From contig NZ_QGTQ01000005.1 in assembly GCF_003182255.1 (NCBI RefSeq), forward strand, positions 124,001 through 188,000: a DNA stretch of 64,000 nucleotides, read 5' to 3'. Within the stretch, counting starts at the first letter, position 1. Every line of letters starts with the position of its first letter. The notes beneath the pieces were generated by a model. It had not been told where the DNA came from, did not search any database, and saw only the letters and a program-made list of their open reading frames with translations. This DNA is from Paenibacillus cellulosilyticus. GTDB lineage: Bacteria > Bacillota > Bacilli > Paenibacillales > Paenibacillaceae. Positions 40,856 through 48,790 of this stretch are shown piece by piece. Position numbers and translations under genes: made by a program.

Positions 40856-41608
40856 ATGGGCTATCGGAGTACATCGGTCAAGAGCAAGTGGGTCAAAACC
40901 AAATGGCTGCTCGCCAGCAGCACCACGCGCCGGTACGTTCCAAGAACTAGGTTGTTTAACAGAAGCAATTTAAGCTCAATGGTTTCGCAATACTCGACGG
41001 TTTATTTCAAGCCGACTGATGGTACAGGCGGTAAGAACATCATTCGTATTCAAAAGAAGGGCAAAGGCTATAAAGCGCAATATAACTATTCAAAAAGCCG
41101 TCTGTCGTCGCTCAGCGCGTTACACAAACATCTAAGCAAGCACGCGCACGGCCGTTCCTATCTGCTTCAAAGAGGGGTTAATTTGGCCAAATCGAAGGGC
41201 CGCAGGTTCGATATTCGCGTAGTCGTTCAGAAGTCGAAGGGCGGCAGCTGGAAAAGCACGGCTCTGTTCACTAAGATCGGCAAGCCGGGTAAGGTAACGA
41301 CGAACTATCATCAAGGTGGACGTCTTGGGTACTTCCGCTCCACGCTGAAGGGCGCCGGCTACGGCAATGCGGCGATTGAACGTAAAGAGGCGCAGCTGGA
41401 ACGGCTGGGCCGCTCGGTCGGCCGAGTTTTCAGCAGGCACAGCAAGGGCTTCCGTGAGCTGGGGCTGGACATAGCGCTCGACAGCAAGCGCAGGACGTGG
41501 ATTCTCGAGGTGAATACACGGCCGTATTTCTCTGCGATGAAGCATTCGAACCGCAGCATGCACCGCCGAGTGATGTCCTATGCACAGAAGTATGGCAGGA
41601 AGAAGTGA
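40856..41608 (+). CDS. YheC/YheD-family ATP-grasp protein (spore-coat associated)
   Basis: A 250-residue, very basic protein. The ATP-grasp elements are VYFKPTDGTGGKNI near the N-terminus, SYLLQRGVNLAKSKGRRFDIRVVVQK in the middle, and ELGLDIALDSKRRTWILEVNTRP near the C-terminus (metal-binding Glu/Asn). This matches the YheC/D family linked to the endospore coat. Members are often longer (about 350-450 residues); this one lacks the N-terminal extension. GGGGTGG precedes the ATG. It is followed by its own terminator. Confidence 0.82.
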   Translation: MGYRSTSVKSKWVKTKWLLASSTTRRYVPRTRLFNRSNLSSMVSQYSTVYFKPTDGTGGKNIIRIQKKGKGYKAQYNYSKSRLSSLSALHKHLSKHAHGRSYLLQRGVNLAKSKGRRFDIRVVVQKSKGGSWKSTALFTKIGKPGKVTTNYHQGGRLGYFRSTLKGAGYGNAAIERKEAQLERLGRSVGRVFSRHSKGFRELGLDIALDSKRRTWILEVNTRPYFSAMKHSNRSMHRRVMSYAQKYGRKK

Positions 41609-41620
41609 ATAAGGTTCTGG

Positions 41621-41648
41621 AGCCGCCTTGCGAGAGGCGGCTTTTGTG
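41621..41648 (+). terminator. Rho-independent terminator
   Basis: An 8-bp GC stem (41621-41628 with 41635-41642) with TTTTGT tail. Confidence 0.8.
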
Positions 41649-41798
41649 TTGGATGTGCTCCATTCCCAAGCAATTTGTGGAACTTATTCAATAAAGATGA
41701 ATCCATTCTTCATTCCGGCCGTAAATGCTTGGTAGGCACGGAAGCGAGGTGAAAGCCTTGCATCGTATCTTCATGGACGAGATGCAGGAGGGAAATCG

Positions 41799-42584
41799 AT
41801 GTCATTATTTAATCGGATTATGGCGAGCGTAGGAATCGGTTCTGCGAAGGTCGATACGCTGCTCGAGAAATCGTCGTATTACCCAGGAGAAGAGATTCGC
41901 GGCGTCATTCGTATTTATGGTGGAGCAGTCGAACAGCGAATCGAAGGAATTGATCTGGCTGTGATGACGTACTACACGAGAGAAGTCAACGATACGAAAG
42001 TACAGGAGAAGGCGCAGCTCGGCGTAGTTCGTGCAACGGGAGCGATTCAATTGCGAGCGAATGAGCAGAAGGATGTGGAGTTCTCGTTCCGACTGCCGGT
42101 CAGCACACCGCTTACGGTCGGCAGAACGCCAGTCTTCATTCAGACGACAGCGGATATTCGTTCTGCGGTAGACCCGACTGACCAGGACCGGATCGATGTC
42201 GTGGCAACGCCAGCGATGCGGGCTGTCATGCAAGCGGTGGAGTCGCTTGGCTTCCGGCTTCGCGAGGTAGAGACCATCTACGCACCACGACTTGGAGGCT
42301 CTCATTCGCCGTTCGTACAGGAGTGGGAATATAAACCGCAGTCTGGTGCATACAGAGGTCGTCTGGATGAGCTTGAAGTGGTTTTCTTGCGTCAGCAAGG
42401 CGGTGGCGCAGAGCTTCTGCTTCAGATCGACCGCAAGGCAGTTGGCCTATTCGGCCACTTCGCAGAGGCGATGGAGATGGACGAAAGCTTCGTCCGCGTA
42501 ACCGTGTCCGAGCAGGATGTCCTAGGTGGACCGCAGCGCGTCGCTTCGCTGCTCGACCAAGTGATTTCGAGATACGCGCATTAA
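41799..42584 (+). CDS. spo0M: Sporulation-control protein Spo0M
   Basis: A 261-residue protein of arrestin-like beta fold. The N-terminus MSLFNRIMASVGIGSAKVDT and SYYPGEEIRGVIRIYGG are characteristic of Spo0M, as is the C-terminal half with FVQEWEYKP and the DESFVRVTVSEQD segment. In Bacillus, Spo0M influences entry into sporulation and vegetative cell division. It stands alone with a terminator. GAGGGAAATCG forms the ribosome site. Length fits the family (~255-260). Confidence 0.9.
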   Translation: MSLFNRIMASVGIGSAKVDTLLEKSSYYPGEEIRGVIRIYGGAVEQRIEGIDLAVMTYYTREVNDTKVQEKAQLGVVRATGAIQLRANEQKDVEFSFRLPVSTPLTVGRTPVFIQTTADIRSAVDPTDQDRIDVVATPAMRAVMQAVESLGFRLREVETIYAPRLGGSHSPFVQEWEYKPQSGAYRGRLDELEVVFLRQQGGGAELLLQIDRKAVGLFGHFAEAMEMDESFVRVTVSEQDVLGGPQRVASLLDQVISRYAH

Positions 42585-42587
42585 CAG

Positions 42588-42630
42588 AAAACCGGACATC
42601 CTGCGGACTTGTGGGATGGCCGGTTTTTGT
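42588..42630 (+). terminator. Rho-independent terminator
   Basis: Stem AAAACCGG.CATCC paired with GGATG.CCGGTTTT, then TGT, following spo0M. Confidence 0.8.
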
Positions 42631-42713
42631 ATGTAAATCGGACTTATTGGCATAGAGGTGGTCTCAAATAATGGAGAGGCATCGTTTATAATGGAATGAA
42701 TGAGGAGGTGTTC

Positions 42714-43481
42714 ATGATGTATGGTCTAATGCCATTCCTGCGCCAGGTGGAGCTCGATCGACAGCGCATTCCATCTTTTGATGGTTATCCGTTCAACTTA
42801 GAGGTCGTAAAGCAGCTGCGCACGTTGTCTTTTCACCCGAAGGTAACGTATTTGGTTGGTGACAATGGGATGGGGAAGTCGACGCTTATGGAAGCGATCG
42901 CAGTTGCGTGGGGCTTCAATCCGGAAGGGGGTTCGATGAATTTCACTTTCTCGACGAAGGCGTCACACTCTGAGCTGTATGACTACATAAGGCTTGTGCG
43001 CGGGACGCGAAAACCGAAGGACGGGTTCTTCTTCCGGGCAGAGAGCTACTACAACCTGGCGACGGAGATTGATGCGTTAGATCGGGAGATGTCTTTTGGT
43101 CCGCCATTGACGGCTTCCTACGGCGGCAAGTCGCTGCATGAGCAATCGCATGGCGAATCGTTCTTCGCAACATTCCTTTATCGGTTCGGAGGACGCGGCC
43201 TGTATATATTGGACGAGCCAGAGGCAGCATTGTCGCCGCTTCGTCAGTTGTCGATGCTGGCTCGCATTCACGAGCTGGTAGAGAAGGGCTCCCAGTTCAT
43301 TATCGCGACGCACTCTCCCATTCTGATGGCGTACCCCGAAGCAACGATCTACAATTTATCGCCAGACGGCATCGAAGAGAAGGACCTGGAGGAAACAGAG
43401 CACTTCATCATTATGAAGCAGTTCATGAACAATCGAGAAAAAATGATCGCAGAGCTAATGAGCGGAGACGATGAGGAGTGA
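42714..43481 (+). CDS. AAA family ATPase (ABC-type, AAA_21-like)
   Basis: A 255-residue ATPase with Walker A VGDNGMGKS (~48-56), a short SHGES signature-like element, Walker B LYILDEPEAALSP (~162-174) and a switch His in FIIATHSP. The arrangement is that of small ABC/SMC-like ATPases that work alone or with a nuclease; no nuclease gene is adjacent. Such proteins are common and mostly uncharacterised. The ATG at 42714 follows GAGGAGGTG. Its last bases overlap the first unit of the downstream hairpin repeat array. Confidence 0.85.
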   Translation: MMYGLMPFLRQVELDRQRIPSFDGYPFNLEVVKQLRTLSFHPKVTYLVGDNGMGKSTLMEAIAVAWGFNPEGGSMNFTFSTKASHSELYDYIRLVRGTRKPKDGFFFRAESYYNLATEIDALDREMSFGPPLTASYGGKSLHEQSHGESFFATFLYRFGGRGLYILDEPEAALSPLRQLSMLARIHELVEKGSQFIIATHSPILMAYPEATIYNLSPDGIEEKDLEETEHFIIMKQFMNNREKMIAELMSGDDEE

Positions 43482-43749
43482 AAACCCGCCTCTATATGGC
43501 ACGCGCGGCTGGCCGAGTGGACATAGGAGCGATAAATCGCCTCTAACCAGCACGGACGATGCGGCCGGTGTAGATAGAGGCGGAAAACCACCTCTAACGA
43601 CCACGCGTGGCTGGCTGAGTGGATATAGAGGCGAAAAATCGCCCCTAGCTGGCGCTCTGGCTGCGATGGATGCGGATAGAGGCGAAAAACCACCTCTAAC
43701 GATCACATGTGGCTGACCGAGAGCAAATAGGAGCTAAAAATCGCCTCTA
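43473..43749. repeat. Tandem hairpin repeats, six units, 51-bp period
   Basis: Six 22-nt hairpins of the form TAGAGGCGAAAAA.TCGCCTCTA begin at 43473, 43524, 43575, 43626, 43677 and 43728, each exactly 51 bp apart. The spacers are related (GGCTGGC-TGAGTGGATA in several). Each hairpin pairs TAGAGGCG-type arms around an A-rich loop. The period is a multiple of 3, so spurious open frames with 17-residue repeats (RGG/RGE-KPPL) occur on both strands. It starts inside the 3' end of the ATPase gene. Confidence 0.85.
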
Positions 43750-43792
43750 TCTAACGAATGCGGATACCTGCTGAGAGTATATAGAAAAAAAT

Positions 43793-43820
43793 AGTCGCCG
43801 CCCAATGGGCGGCGACTTTC
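43793..43820. terminator. Strong hairpin, probable terminator
   Basis: A perfect 11-bp stem (43793-43803 with 43807-43817) with an AAT loop. The plus strand continues TTTC; the minus strand continues in a run of T (complement of AAAAAAA at 43784-43790). It may end either flanking transcript. Confidence 0.55.
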
Positions 43821-43919
43821 ACACACAACAGTAAGCTTTGCCCCACAGGGGCACGCGATTCCCACCATGCAGCATCTAGTCCGCGCCTCTCCCCATCCCA
43901 CGTTTCTCCTTCCGGGGTC

Positions 43920-43961
43920 CCGGGGTTGGGAAACCCCGGGGGGTCCTCCCTAGCAGGGAGG
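43920..43961 (-). other. Two GC-rich hairpins after ferredoxin-NADP reductase gene
   Basis: CCGGGGTT/AACCCCGG (43920-43939) and CCTCCC/GGGAGG (43945-43961) lie just downstream of the minus-strand gene. They lack a following T-run, so mRNA stabilisation is as likely as termination. The stretch from 43821 to 43919 shows nothing I recognise. Confidence 0.35.
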
Positions 43962-43981
43962 AATTAGGTGGGTAGAGTCCT

Positions 43982-45037
43982 TTAGTTCGCAAACAGCTGC
44001 TTCTTCAGCTCCCTATTGCGCTCCTCGAACAGCTCGTTATGCGAGGAGACCATGCCCCAAGCTTCAGCTGTTGGCGTTACATATTGCTTCGCCTTGTTGA
44101 CGGCGTTCGCCGCGTCTTGGAAGGCACCTGCGATCAGGTGCAGCTTGCCATCGTGCGCAAGAATATCGCCTGCTGCAAAGATGCCCGGCACAGACGTCTC
44201 GCTGCTGGACGTGCCGTCGATGCACCACTCGTTCTTCATCTCGATGGACACCTTGCTGTTCGCGAGCAGATCTTTATCGCGCTCATAGCCATGGCTGACG
44301 ATGACATCGTCCACGGACAGTTCGACGACTGCGTGATCATCCAAGTTACGCAGCACGACGCGATCGATGGCTGTATGGTCATCCGTTGCAACGAGCCGCT
44401 CAATGTCCGTATTCAGCAGGCAGGACACTGAACTTTTGAACAGTCGAGTAACTTCGGCTTCATGCCCCTTCAGCGCTTCCTTGCGGTACGTCAGATAAAC
44501 TTTCTTAGCAAAAGGCTCCAGCTCGTTCGCCCAATCGATCGCAGAGTTGCCGCCGCCGGAGATGAGCACCGTTCTGCCCTTGAAGCGGGACAGCGACTTG
44601 ACCGTGTAATGCAGATTGGACACCTCGTACTTCTCGGCGCCTTCCAGCTGCAGCTTCTGCGGCTTCAGAATGCCGCCGCCAACCGCAAGAATGACCGTGC
44701 GGGAGTAATGCTCCGCGCCAGAAGAGGTGAACAGGGTGAAGATGCCTGTATCTTCATTCTTGGAGATGGAGGTTACTTTCTCACCTAGCACAACGGTCGG
44801 ATCGAACGTGCGTCCTTGTGCAGTGAGCTGCTTGATCAGCTGCTCGCCGGTGACAGGCGTAAGACCGCCGATATCCCAGATCATTTTCTCCGGATAGACA
44901 TTGACCTTGCCGCCAAGATAAGACTGGAACTCGATAATCTTCGTCTTTAATTCACGCAGGCCGCTGTAGAAAGCGGAGTACAGTCCCGCGGGACCTCCCC
45001 CAATAACCGTCACGTCAAAAATGTCCTGTTCGTGCAT
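43982..45037 (-). CDS. Ferredoxin/flavodoxin-NADP(+) reductase, YumC/YcgT type
   Basis: A 351-residue flavoprotein of the thioredoxin-reductase-like FNR group. The FAD site is VTVIGGGPAGLYSAFYSG (~9-26), the NADP site VLISGGGNSAIDWANEL (~165), and a C-terminal FAD-binding GIFAAGDILAHDGKLHLIAGAFQDAANAVN. No CxxC redox pair is present, which separates it from thioredoxin reductase. It passes electrons from NADPH to ferredoxin or flavodoxin, used for example in siderophore or heme iron release. A Fur box lies upstream at 45190-45204, so it is probably iron-repressed. The ATG at 45037 follows GGGAGATGAG. Confidence 0.9.
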   Translation of the reverse strand: MHEQDIFDVTVIGGGPAGLYSAFYSGLRELKTKIIEFQSYLGGKVNVYPEKMIWDIGGLTPVTGEQLIKQLTAQGRTFDPTVVLGEKVTSISKNEDTGIFTLFTSSGAEHYSRTVILAVGGGILKPQKLQLEGAEKYEVSNLHYTVKSLSRFKGRTVLISGGGNSAIDWANELEPFAKKVYLTYRKEALKGHEAEVTRLFKSSVSCLLNTDIERLVATDDHTAIDRVVLRNLDDHAVVELSVDDVIVSHGYERDKDLLANSKVSIEMKNEWCIDGTSSSETSVPGIFAAGDILAHDGKLHLIAGAFQDAANAVNKAKQYVTPTAEAWGMVSSHNELFEERNRELKKQLFAN

Positions 45038-45189
45038 GCGCTCATCTCCCTTAATCGCTGAATTGGCATTGCAATCTATCGTTCGAACGCTTATTTCGCA
45101 GTCATGATCTTCACAATCTCATCAAGCAGACGTTCCCTTGTTACTGGATCATCAAAGTTCCAACGACTGTCCATCACATCATACAAAAT

Positions 45190-45204
45190 TGATAATGATT
45201 CTCA
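45190..45204. promoter_or_regulatory. Fur box between fnr-like and araC-like genes
   Basis: TGATAATGATTCTCA matches 13 of 14 consensus positions and is extended as TTATC on the right (GATAATGATTCTCATTATC, 45191-45209). It lies in the divergent gap and may control both genes. Confidence 0.8.
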
Positions 45205-45321
45205 TTATCTGAAAGTATAGAGGCATCCAAACCGTCCGTCAAGGGGATCTTCGTCATATTGGTGGATTTTAGGTGGCGCTTTGCACATTGCACAACGGCT
45301 GGCTATACTAGGGACAAATGC

Positions 45322-46191
45322 ATGACAATGCAGCGTTGGAGCGTGAAGACGTTGGCTTATTTGGTGGAAGAATTGGCGCATGCGCTTGTAACCATTCCGC
45401 TTGAGGTGCATGGCGTGTACCGAACGGAGTTGGAACCAGGCGTTGTATATGACGGGCATGTTGATCGTCCGACGACGAAGTGTGCCGTTATTATCAGCCT
45501 GCGGGGACAGGCGGATTTTATTTATGACGAGACCGAGCGGTACAGGCTGGAGCCTGGCAAAATCCTTATCGGCGGCGTACAGAAGCGGCTTGAAATTCAT
45601 ACAAGCAAGGAAGGGTTCGAGTACGCACTCGTTCACTATTTGCCACAGGCCATAGCGGGCAAAGAAGAGATGAAAAGGCTGACAGAGGTCAGCTTACTTC
45701 ATGCTTCACCGGATCCCGGGCTTATGGGGCTGTTCGATCAGTTGCTACAATCGGCGTCCTCTCCGGATCGAATGATGGAGCTCGAGAAAAAGGCGCTGTT
45801 CTATCGGCTGATCCACAAGCTGCTGCAGGCCGAGCGCCATCAGCAGAACAGCGAGAGCTATACGCTTATCGATCAAGCGATTCAATATATTCAATCGCAT
45901 TATGCAGAGCCGCTGACGCTGGATCAGCTGGCGGGAAGCTTTGGGCTGAAGCCCAAATATTTCTCGTCTCTATTCCATCGATATGTTGGCCTAGGGCCGA
46001 TTGATTACTTAATTCAATTCCGGATTAACCGAGCGCATGAGCTGCTCATGACGGGACAATTCACAGTTGCCGCCGTTGCGCGGAGCGTCGGCTATGCGGA
46101 CGCGTACTATTTCAGCAGGCTGTTCAAGAAGCATAAAGGACTGCCGCCAGGCCAGGTTGGGCTGCACCGAAAGCGAAATAGTCCATCATAA
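45322..46191 (+). CDS. AraC-family transcriptional regulator
   Basis: A ~289-residue regulator. The N-terminal part (~40-130) has a cupin-like sensor (GQADFIYDETERYRLEPGKILIGG). The C-terminal part (~185-285) carries the double HTH: LTLDQLAGSFGLKPKYFSSLFHRYVGLGPIDYLIQFRINRAHELL, then VAAVARSVGYADAYYFSRLFKKHKGLPP. It is located between iron-linked genes, each with a Fur box, so it may activate the siderophore-uptake gene next door when ligand is present, as Btr does in Bacillus (inference). I chose the ATG at 45322; 45328 and 45259 are alternatives without clear ribosome sites. Confidence 0.85.
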   Translation: MTMQRWSVKTLAYLVEELAHALVTIPLEVHGVYRTELEPGVVYDGHVDRPTTKCAVIISLRGQADFIYDETERYRLEPGKILIGGVQKRLEIHTSKEGFEYALVHYLPQAIAGKEEMKRLTEVSLLHASPDPGLMGLFDQLLQSASSPDRMMELEKKALFYRLIHKLLQAERHQQNSESYTLIDQAIQYIQSHYAEPLTLDQLAGSFGLKPKYFSSLFHRYVGLGPIDYLIQFRINRAHELLMTGQFTVAAVARSVGYADAYYFSRLFKKHKGLPPGQVGLHRKRNSPS

Positions 46192-46243
46192 GCGGTGAAA
46201 TTCTCTATTTGCTTTTGAGAAGCAGAGTGATAGAGTTCTAATT

Positions 46244-46262
46244 GATAATGAGAATTGTTATC
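46244..46262. promoter_or_regulatory. Fur box upstream of siderophore-binding lipoprotein gene
   Basis: GATAATGAGAATTGTTATC matches the 19-bp consensus at 16 of 19 positions and sits ~30 bp before the start codon. Confidence 0.75.
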
Positions 46263-46292
46263 TATTAGTTCTGCATAGAGAGGGAGCTTTTC

Positions 46293-47303
46293 ATGGTTAA
46301 GGGTATGAAATGGTATGTCATGCTGGTTGTTCTATTGAGTTTCACGGTTGTAACGAGCGCTTGCTCAAGCAGTGACAAGTCGGACAAGGAAACCAGCAGC
46401 TCCGGCCAAGCGCAAACGACGGATAAAGCGGCGGATGAGAGCAAATTCCCGCGCACGATCCAAACGGCGAACGGTGACGTTACGATTAATGAGAAGCCGA
46501 AGAAGGTTGCCGTTGTTCACTGGGGTTACGGCGACTCGCTGCTGCTGTTCGACCTTGAGTCGGTAGGCATCGCGCTGCCTTTTACAGAGCAGCAATCCGT
46601 GCTTCATTCGGATCAATATAAGCCTTACGTAGACAAAGTAAAAGATCTGCAAATCGTCGGTGAGAACACGCAGGTGGACTTGGAGAAGCTGCTCGCATAC
46701 GGCCCGGACCTGATCATTGCCGGCAACGCGATCAACAAGGACGTTCTGGGCGAGCTCTCGAAGATCGCTCAGACGGTCGTCATTGACGAAGCGCAAACGG
46801 ATGTATGGTCCAACTGGCCAGCGCTCGTGACGAAGTTCGGCGAAATTCTCGGACAAGAGGACGTAGCAGCGGACTATATCGCGAAGTATCAAGCGGACCA
46901 GCATGCAGGCAAAGAGAAGCTGTCCAGCTTGAATGGCACGGTAGCCTTCGTTCAAGTACGTGAGCAGGAAGTGTATCTGCAAGGCACGAACTATACGAAG
47001 CAGTACTATGAAGGCCTTGGCCTGACGCCTCCACAATCGAATGATATGGCCGATGGTGCGAAGATCAGCTTAGAAGGTCTGGCCGCGCTTGATCCAGATT
47101 ACCTGTTCCTCGGCTACTTCAACTACAGCGACAAATCGATGGCAGCAGCGACGGACGCTTGGGAAGACAGCGAAGTGTGGAAGAAGCTTAAGGCGGTTCA
47201 GAACGGCCATGTGTACAGCATTAACGGCGAGCTCGCGCTCGGTTACGGTCCGATCGGCAATTCCTACGGCGTGCAAGCCGTTATTGATGAGCTGAGCAAA
47301 TAA
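46293..47303 (+). CDS. Iron-siderophore ABC transporter substrate-binding lipoprotein
   Basis: A 336-residue lipoprotein with a hydrophobic N-terminus and lipobox VTSAC (Cys ~24), a Ser/Asp/Lys tether, then a FecB/FepB/BtuF-type domain (~55-336). Family elements are PKKVAVVHWGYGDSLL, DLEKLLAYGPDLIIAG and HVYSINGELALGYGPIG. It captures a ferric siderophore at the membrane surface for an ABC importer, which is not in this window. A Fur box lies just upstream and an AraC-type gene precedes it. AGAGGGAGCT is the ribosome site. Confidence 0.9.
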   Translation: MVKGMKWYVMLVVLLSFTVVTSACSSSDKSDKETSSSGQAQTTDKAADESKFPRTIQTANGDVTINEKPKKVAVVHWGYGDSLLLFDLESVGIALPFTEQQSVLHSDQYKPYVDKVKDLQIVGENTQVDLEKLLAYGPDLIIAGNAINKDVLGELSKIAQTVVIDEAQTDVWSNWPALVTKFGEILGQEDVAADYIAKYQADQHAGKEKLSSLNGTVAFVQVREQEVYLQGTNYTKQYYEGLGLTPPQSNDMADGAKISLEGLAALDPDYLFLGYFNYSDKSMAAATDAWEDSEVWKKLKAVQNGHVYSINGELALGYGPIGNSYGVQAVIDELSK

Positions 47304-47313
47304 TCGTGTAATT

Positions 47314-47362
47314 AGGAAGGGCAACGCAGAGGGAATGATCCCTTTGTGTTGCCCTTTCCTTG
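47314..47362 (+). terminator. Rho-independent terminator
   Basis: A ~20-bp stem with few mismatches (AGGAAGGGCAACGCAGAGGGA and its complement) followed by TTCCTTGT. Confidence 0.75.
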
Positions 47363-47478
47363 TATAAAAGGATCTAAGAAAGTCTAGTGTTGATTCTGAA
47401 ATCTTATACGTTAGAACTTTATTGAGTGATAATCGGATGATGCAAACGGCTGCCATCACTTCCTTTTTGCTGTATCCA

Positions 47479-48036
47479 TTATCGCTCTGCGATAGCTGTC
47501 AGATGCTTCTGTACGTCTGCCCAGCCAGTGGCTCGGAACAGCAGATCGTGCGAAGGTACTGATAGATTATAGGGCTGTTCCATCAGAATGACCGGCCTGC
47601 CCACTTGTACGAACTGCTCTGCATAATGCGGCCCGTCGTCGATGAGCACATCGACCTTCGAATCAGCACATTGCTGCAGCTTGTCCTCAACGAAAGCAAT
47701 GTCGTGATAGGCAATACCATGCTGCGCGAGCCATTCGAGCGTTACATCGCGGAATAGAAGTGGACGCGCCGTAATAATCGACAGCCGATGCTGGCGATAC
47801 AGCTGCTGCAGTACTTCGACAGCGTGCGGCAGCGGATTCGAATGCCAGTGAATATCGCGGCCATACAGATGATAGATGGCTTCGCGTTCCTCTTTGTTCC
47901 ACCCGTACATTTTGTACAAATAGAAATTGTCGACATCGTCAGCTGTTAAGGTTAAGCCAGAGGCTATATTGTAGTAGTGAAGATGTGGGGTCGTTGCGTC
48001 AAGTACGGTGTTGTCCAAGTCGATTCCAATGTGCAA
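47479..48036 (-). CDS. HAD-superfamily 5'-deoxynucleotidase-like protein (NT5C type)
   Basis: A ~185-residue HAD phosphatase. Motif I is IGIDLDNTVLD (nucleophile Asp and general acid Asp), motif II SIITARP, and motif III/IV DVLIDDGPHY near the C-terminus. The layout and length match the NT5C/YorS-like 5'(3')-deoxyribonucleotidase group, which dephosphorylates (deoxy)nucleoside monophosphates. The TTG at 48036 follows AAGGAGGCC; the frame stays open to 48222 but that extension overlaps the GNAT gene and is low-complexity basic sequence. It forms an operon with the upstream GNAT gene (19-bp gap). Confidence 0.8.
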   Translation of the reverse strand: MHIGIDLDNTVLDATTPHLHYYNIASGLTLTADDVDNFYLYKMYGWNKEEREAIYHLYGRDIHWHSNPLPHAVEVLQQLYRQHRLSIITARPLLFRDVTLEWLAQHGIAYHDIAFVEDKLQQCADSKVDVLIDDGPHYAEQFVQVGRPVILMEQPYNLSVPSHDLLFRATGWADVQKHLTAIAER

Positions 48037-48055
48037 GATGGGGCCTCCTTCTAAC

Positions 48056-48601
48056 TCACAGTATCTTTGCGAAAATAAAAATAACCTCGTGCGCCGCATG
48101 CTTCGTGCGGAGCTCCTCCTGCAACTGCTTGCCCGCCCCATAGCCATCATCATGGATGGACACGCGCTCAAGCTCGCGATAGTTAGCGTCTTTCGCAACG
48201 AGTTCAATGGGCTCATAGCCATTCCTGAGATAAAACAGCTCGACCTTCAGGTCGTCGGCCGAGCCTACGCCAATAGAATGCGCGCCAACCTGCCGTGCGG
48301 CGGCTTCGAACGTCTGCATCAGTTGCGATCCTATACCCTGCCGCGCCAAGCCAAGTGTGGTGTCGAGGTTAACTGCCACGCCTTGCAGCACATATTCGTG
48401 CTCATTGTTACGAGAAGGGTCTCCATAGATAATGCCAGCTAGCTGATGCCCCTGATAGGCAGCGAAGTACAAAGCGGAAGGGGGCTCAATCCGCTGAATG
48501 AACGCCTCGTACGGCTCAGAGTCTAGATATTCCTGTTGAAAGGCATAGACGTCTGTATGGTCGGCAGCTTGAACGGGTCTGATCGTAATGGAAAGCGGCA
48601 T
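48056..48601 (-). CDS. GNAT family N-acetyltransferase
   Basis: A ~181-residue acetyltransferase. The AcCoA site is LGLARQGIGSQLMQTFEAAA (R/Q-x-x-G-I-G), followed by LFYLRNGYEP. YQGHQLAGIIYGDPSRN forms the preceding sheet. The acceptor is unknown. The ATG at 48601 has CGGAGG at 11 nt upstream; the frame is open to 48685 but that part is unlike the family. It is cotranscribed with the HAD gene downstream. Confidence 0.8.
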   Translation of the reverse strand: MPLSITIRPVQAADHTDVYAFQQEYLDSEPYEAFIQRIEPPSALYFAAYQGHQLAGIIYGDPSRNNEHEYVLQGVAVNLDTTLGLARQGIGSQLMQTFEAAARQVGAHSIGVGSADDLKVELFYLRNGYEPIELVAKDANYRELERVSIHDDGYGAGKQLQEELRTKHAAHEVIFIFAKIL

Positions 48602-48790
48602 GAGGGGGGAAAGCCTCCGATCAATCTGAAGTGGAAAATGATTACATAAAAAGTATATCGAAGTTTCATAGCGTGTGCACGACAATTCCAGCGTTCATTT
48701 ACTAACTCTTAACATGCAGTTGATGTGATGTGAATACTAATCTCCTAATCTTGTGTACAAGCACATATCTATTAGGGGGCACAAACATTC

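Noticed and set aside
43471-43716. Repetitive 81-residue open frame (and its antisense 83-residue frame)
   Set aside because: Both follow from the 51-bp period of the hairpin array being divisible by three; no ribosome site and no known fold.
43473-43749. CRISPR-like array
   Set aside because: Spacers are related to each other and repeats are self-pairing hairpins at a fixed 51-bp period; there are no cas genes.
45090-45174. Tiny minus-strand open frame between the FNR-like gene and the Fur box
   Set aside because: About 27 codons, no ribosome site, and I could not confirm the reading frame to the base.
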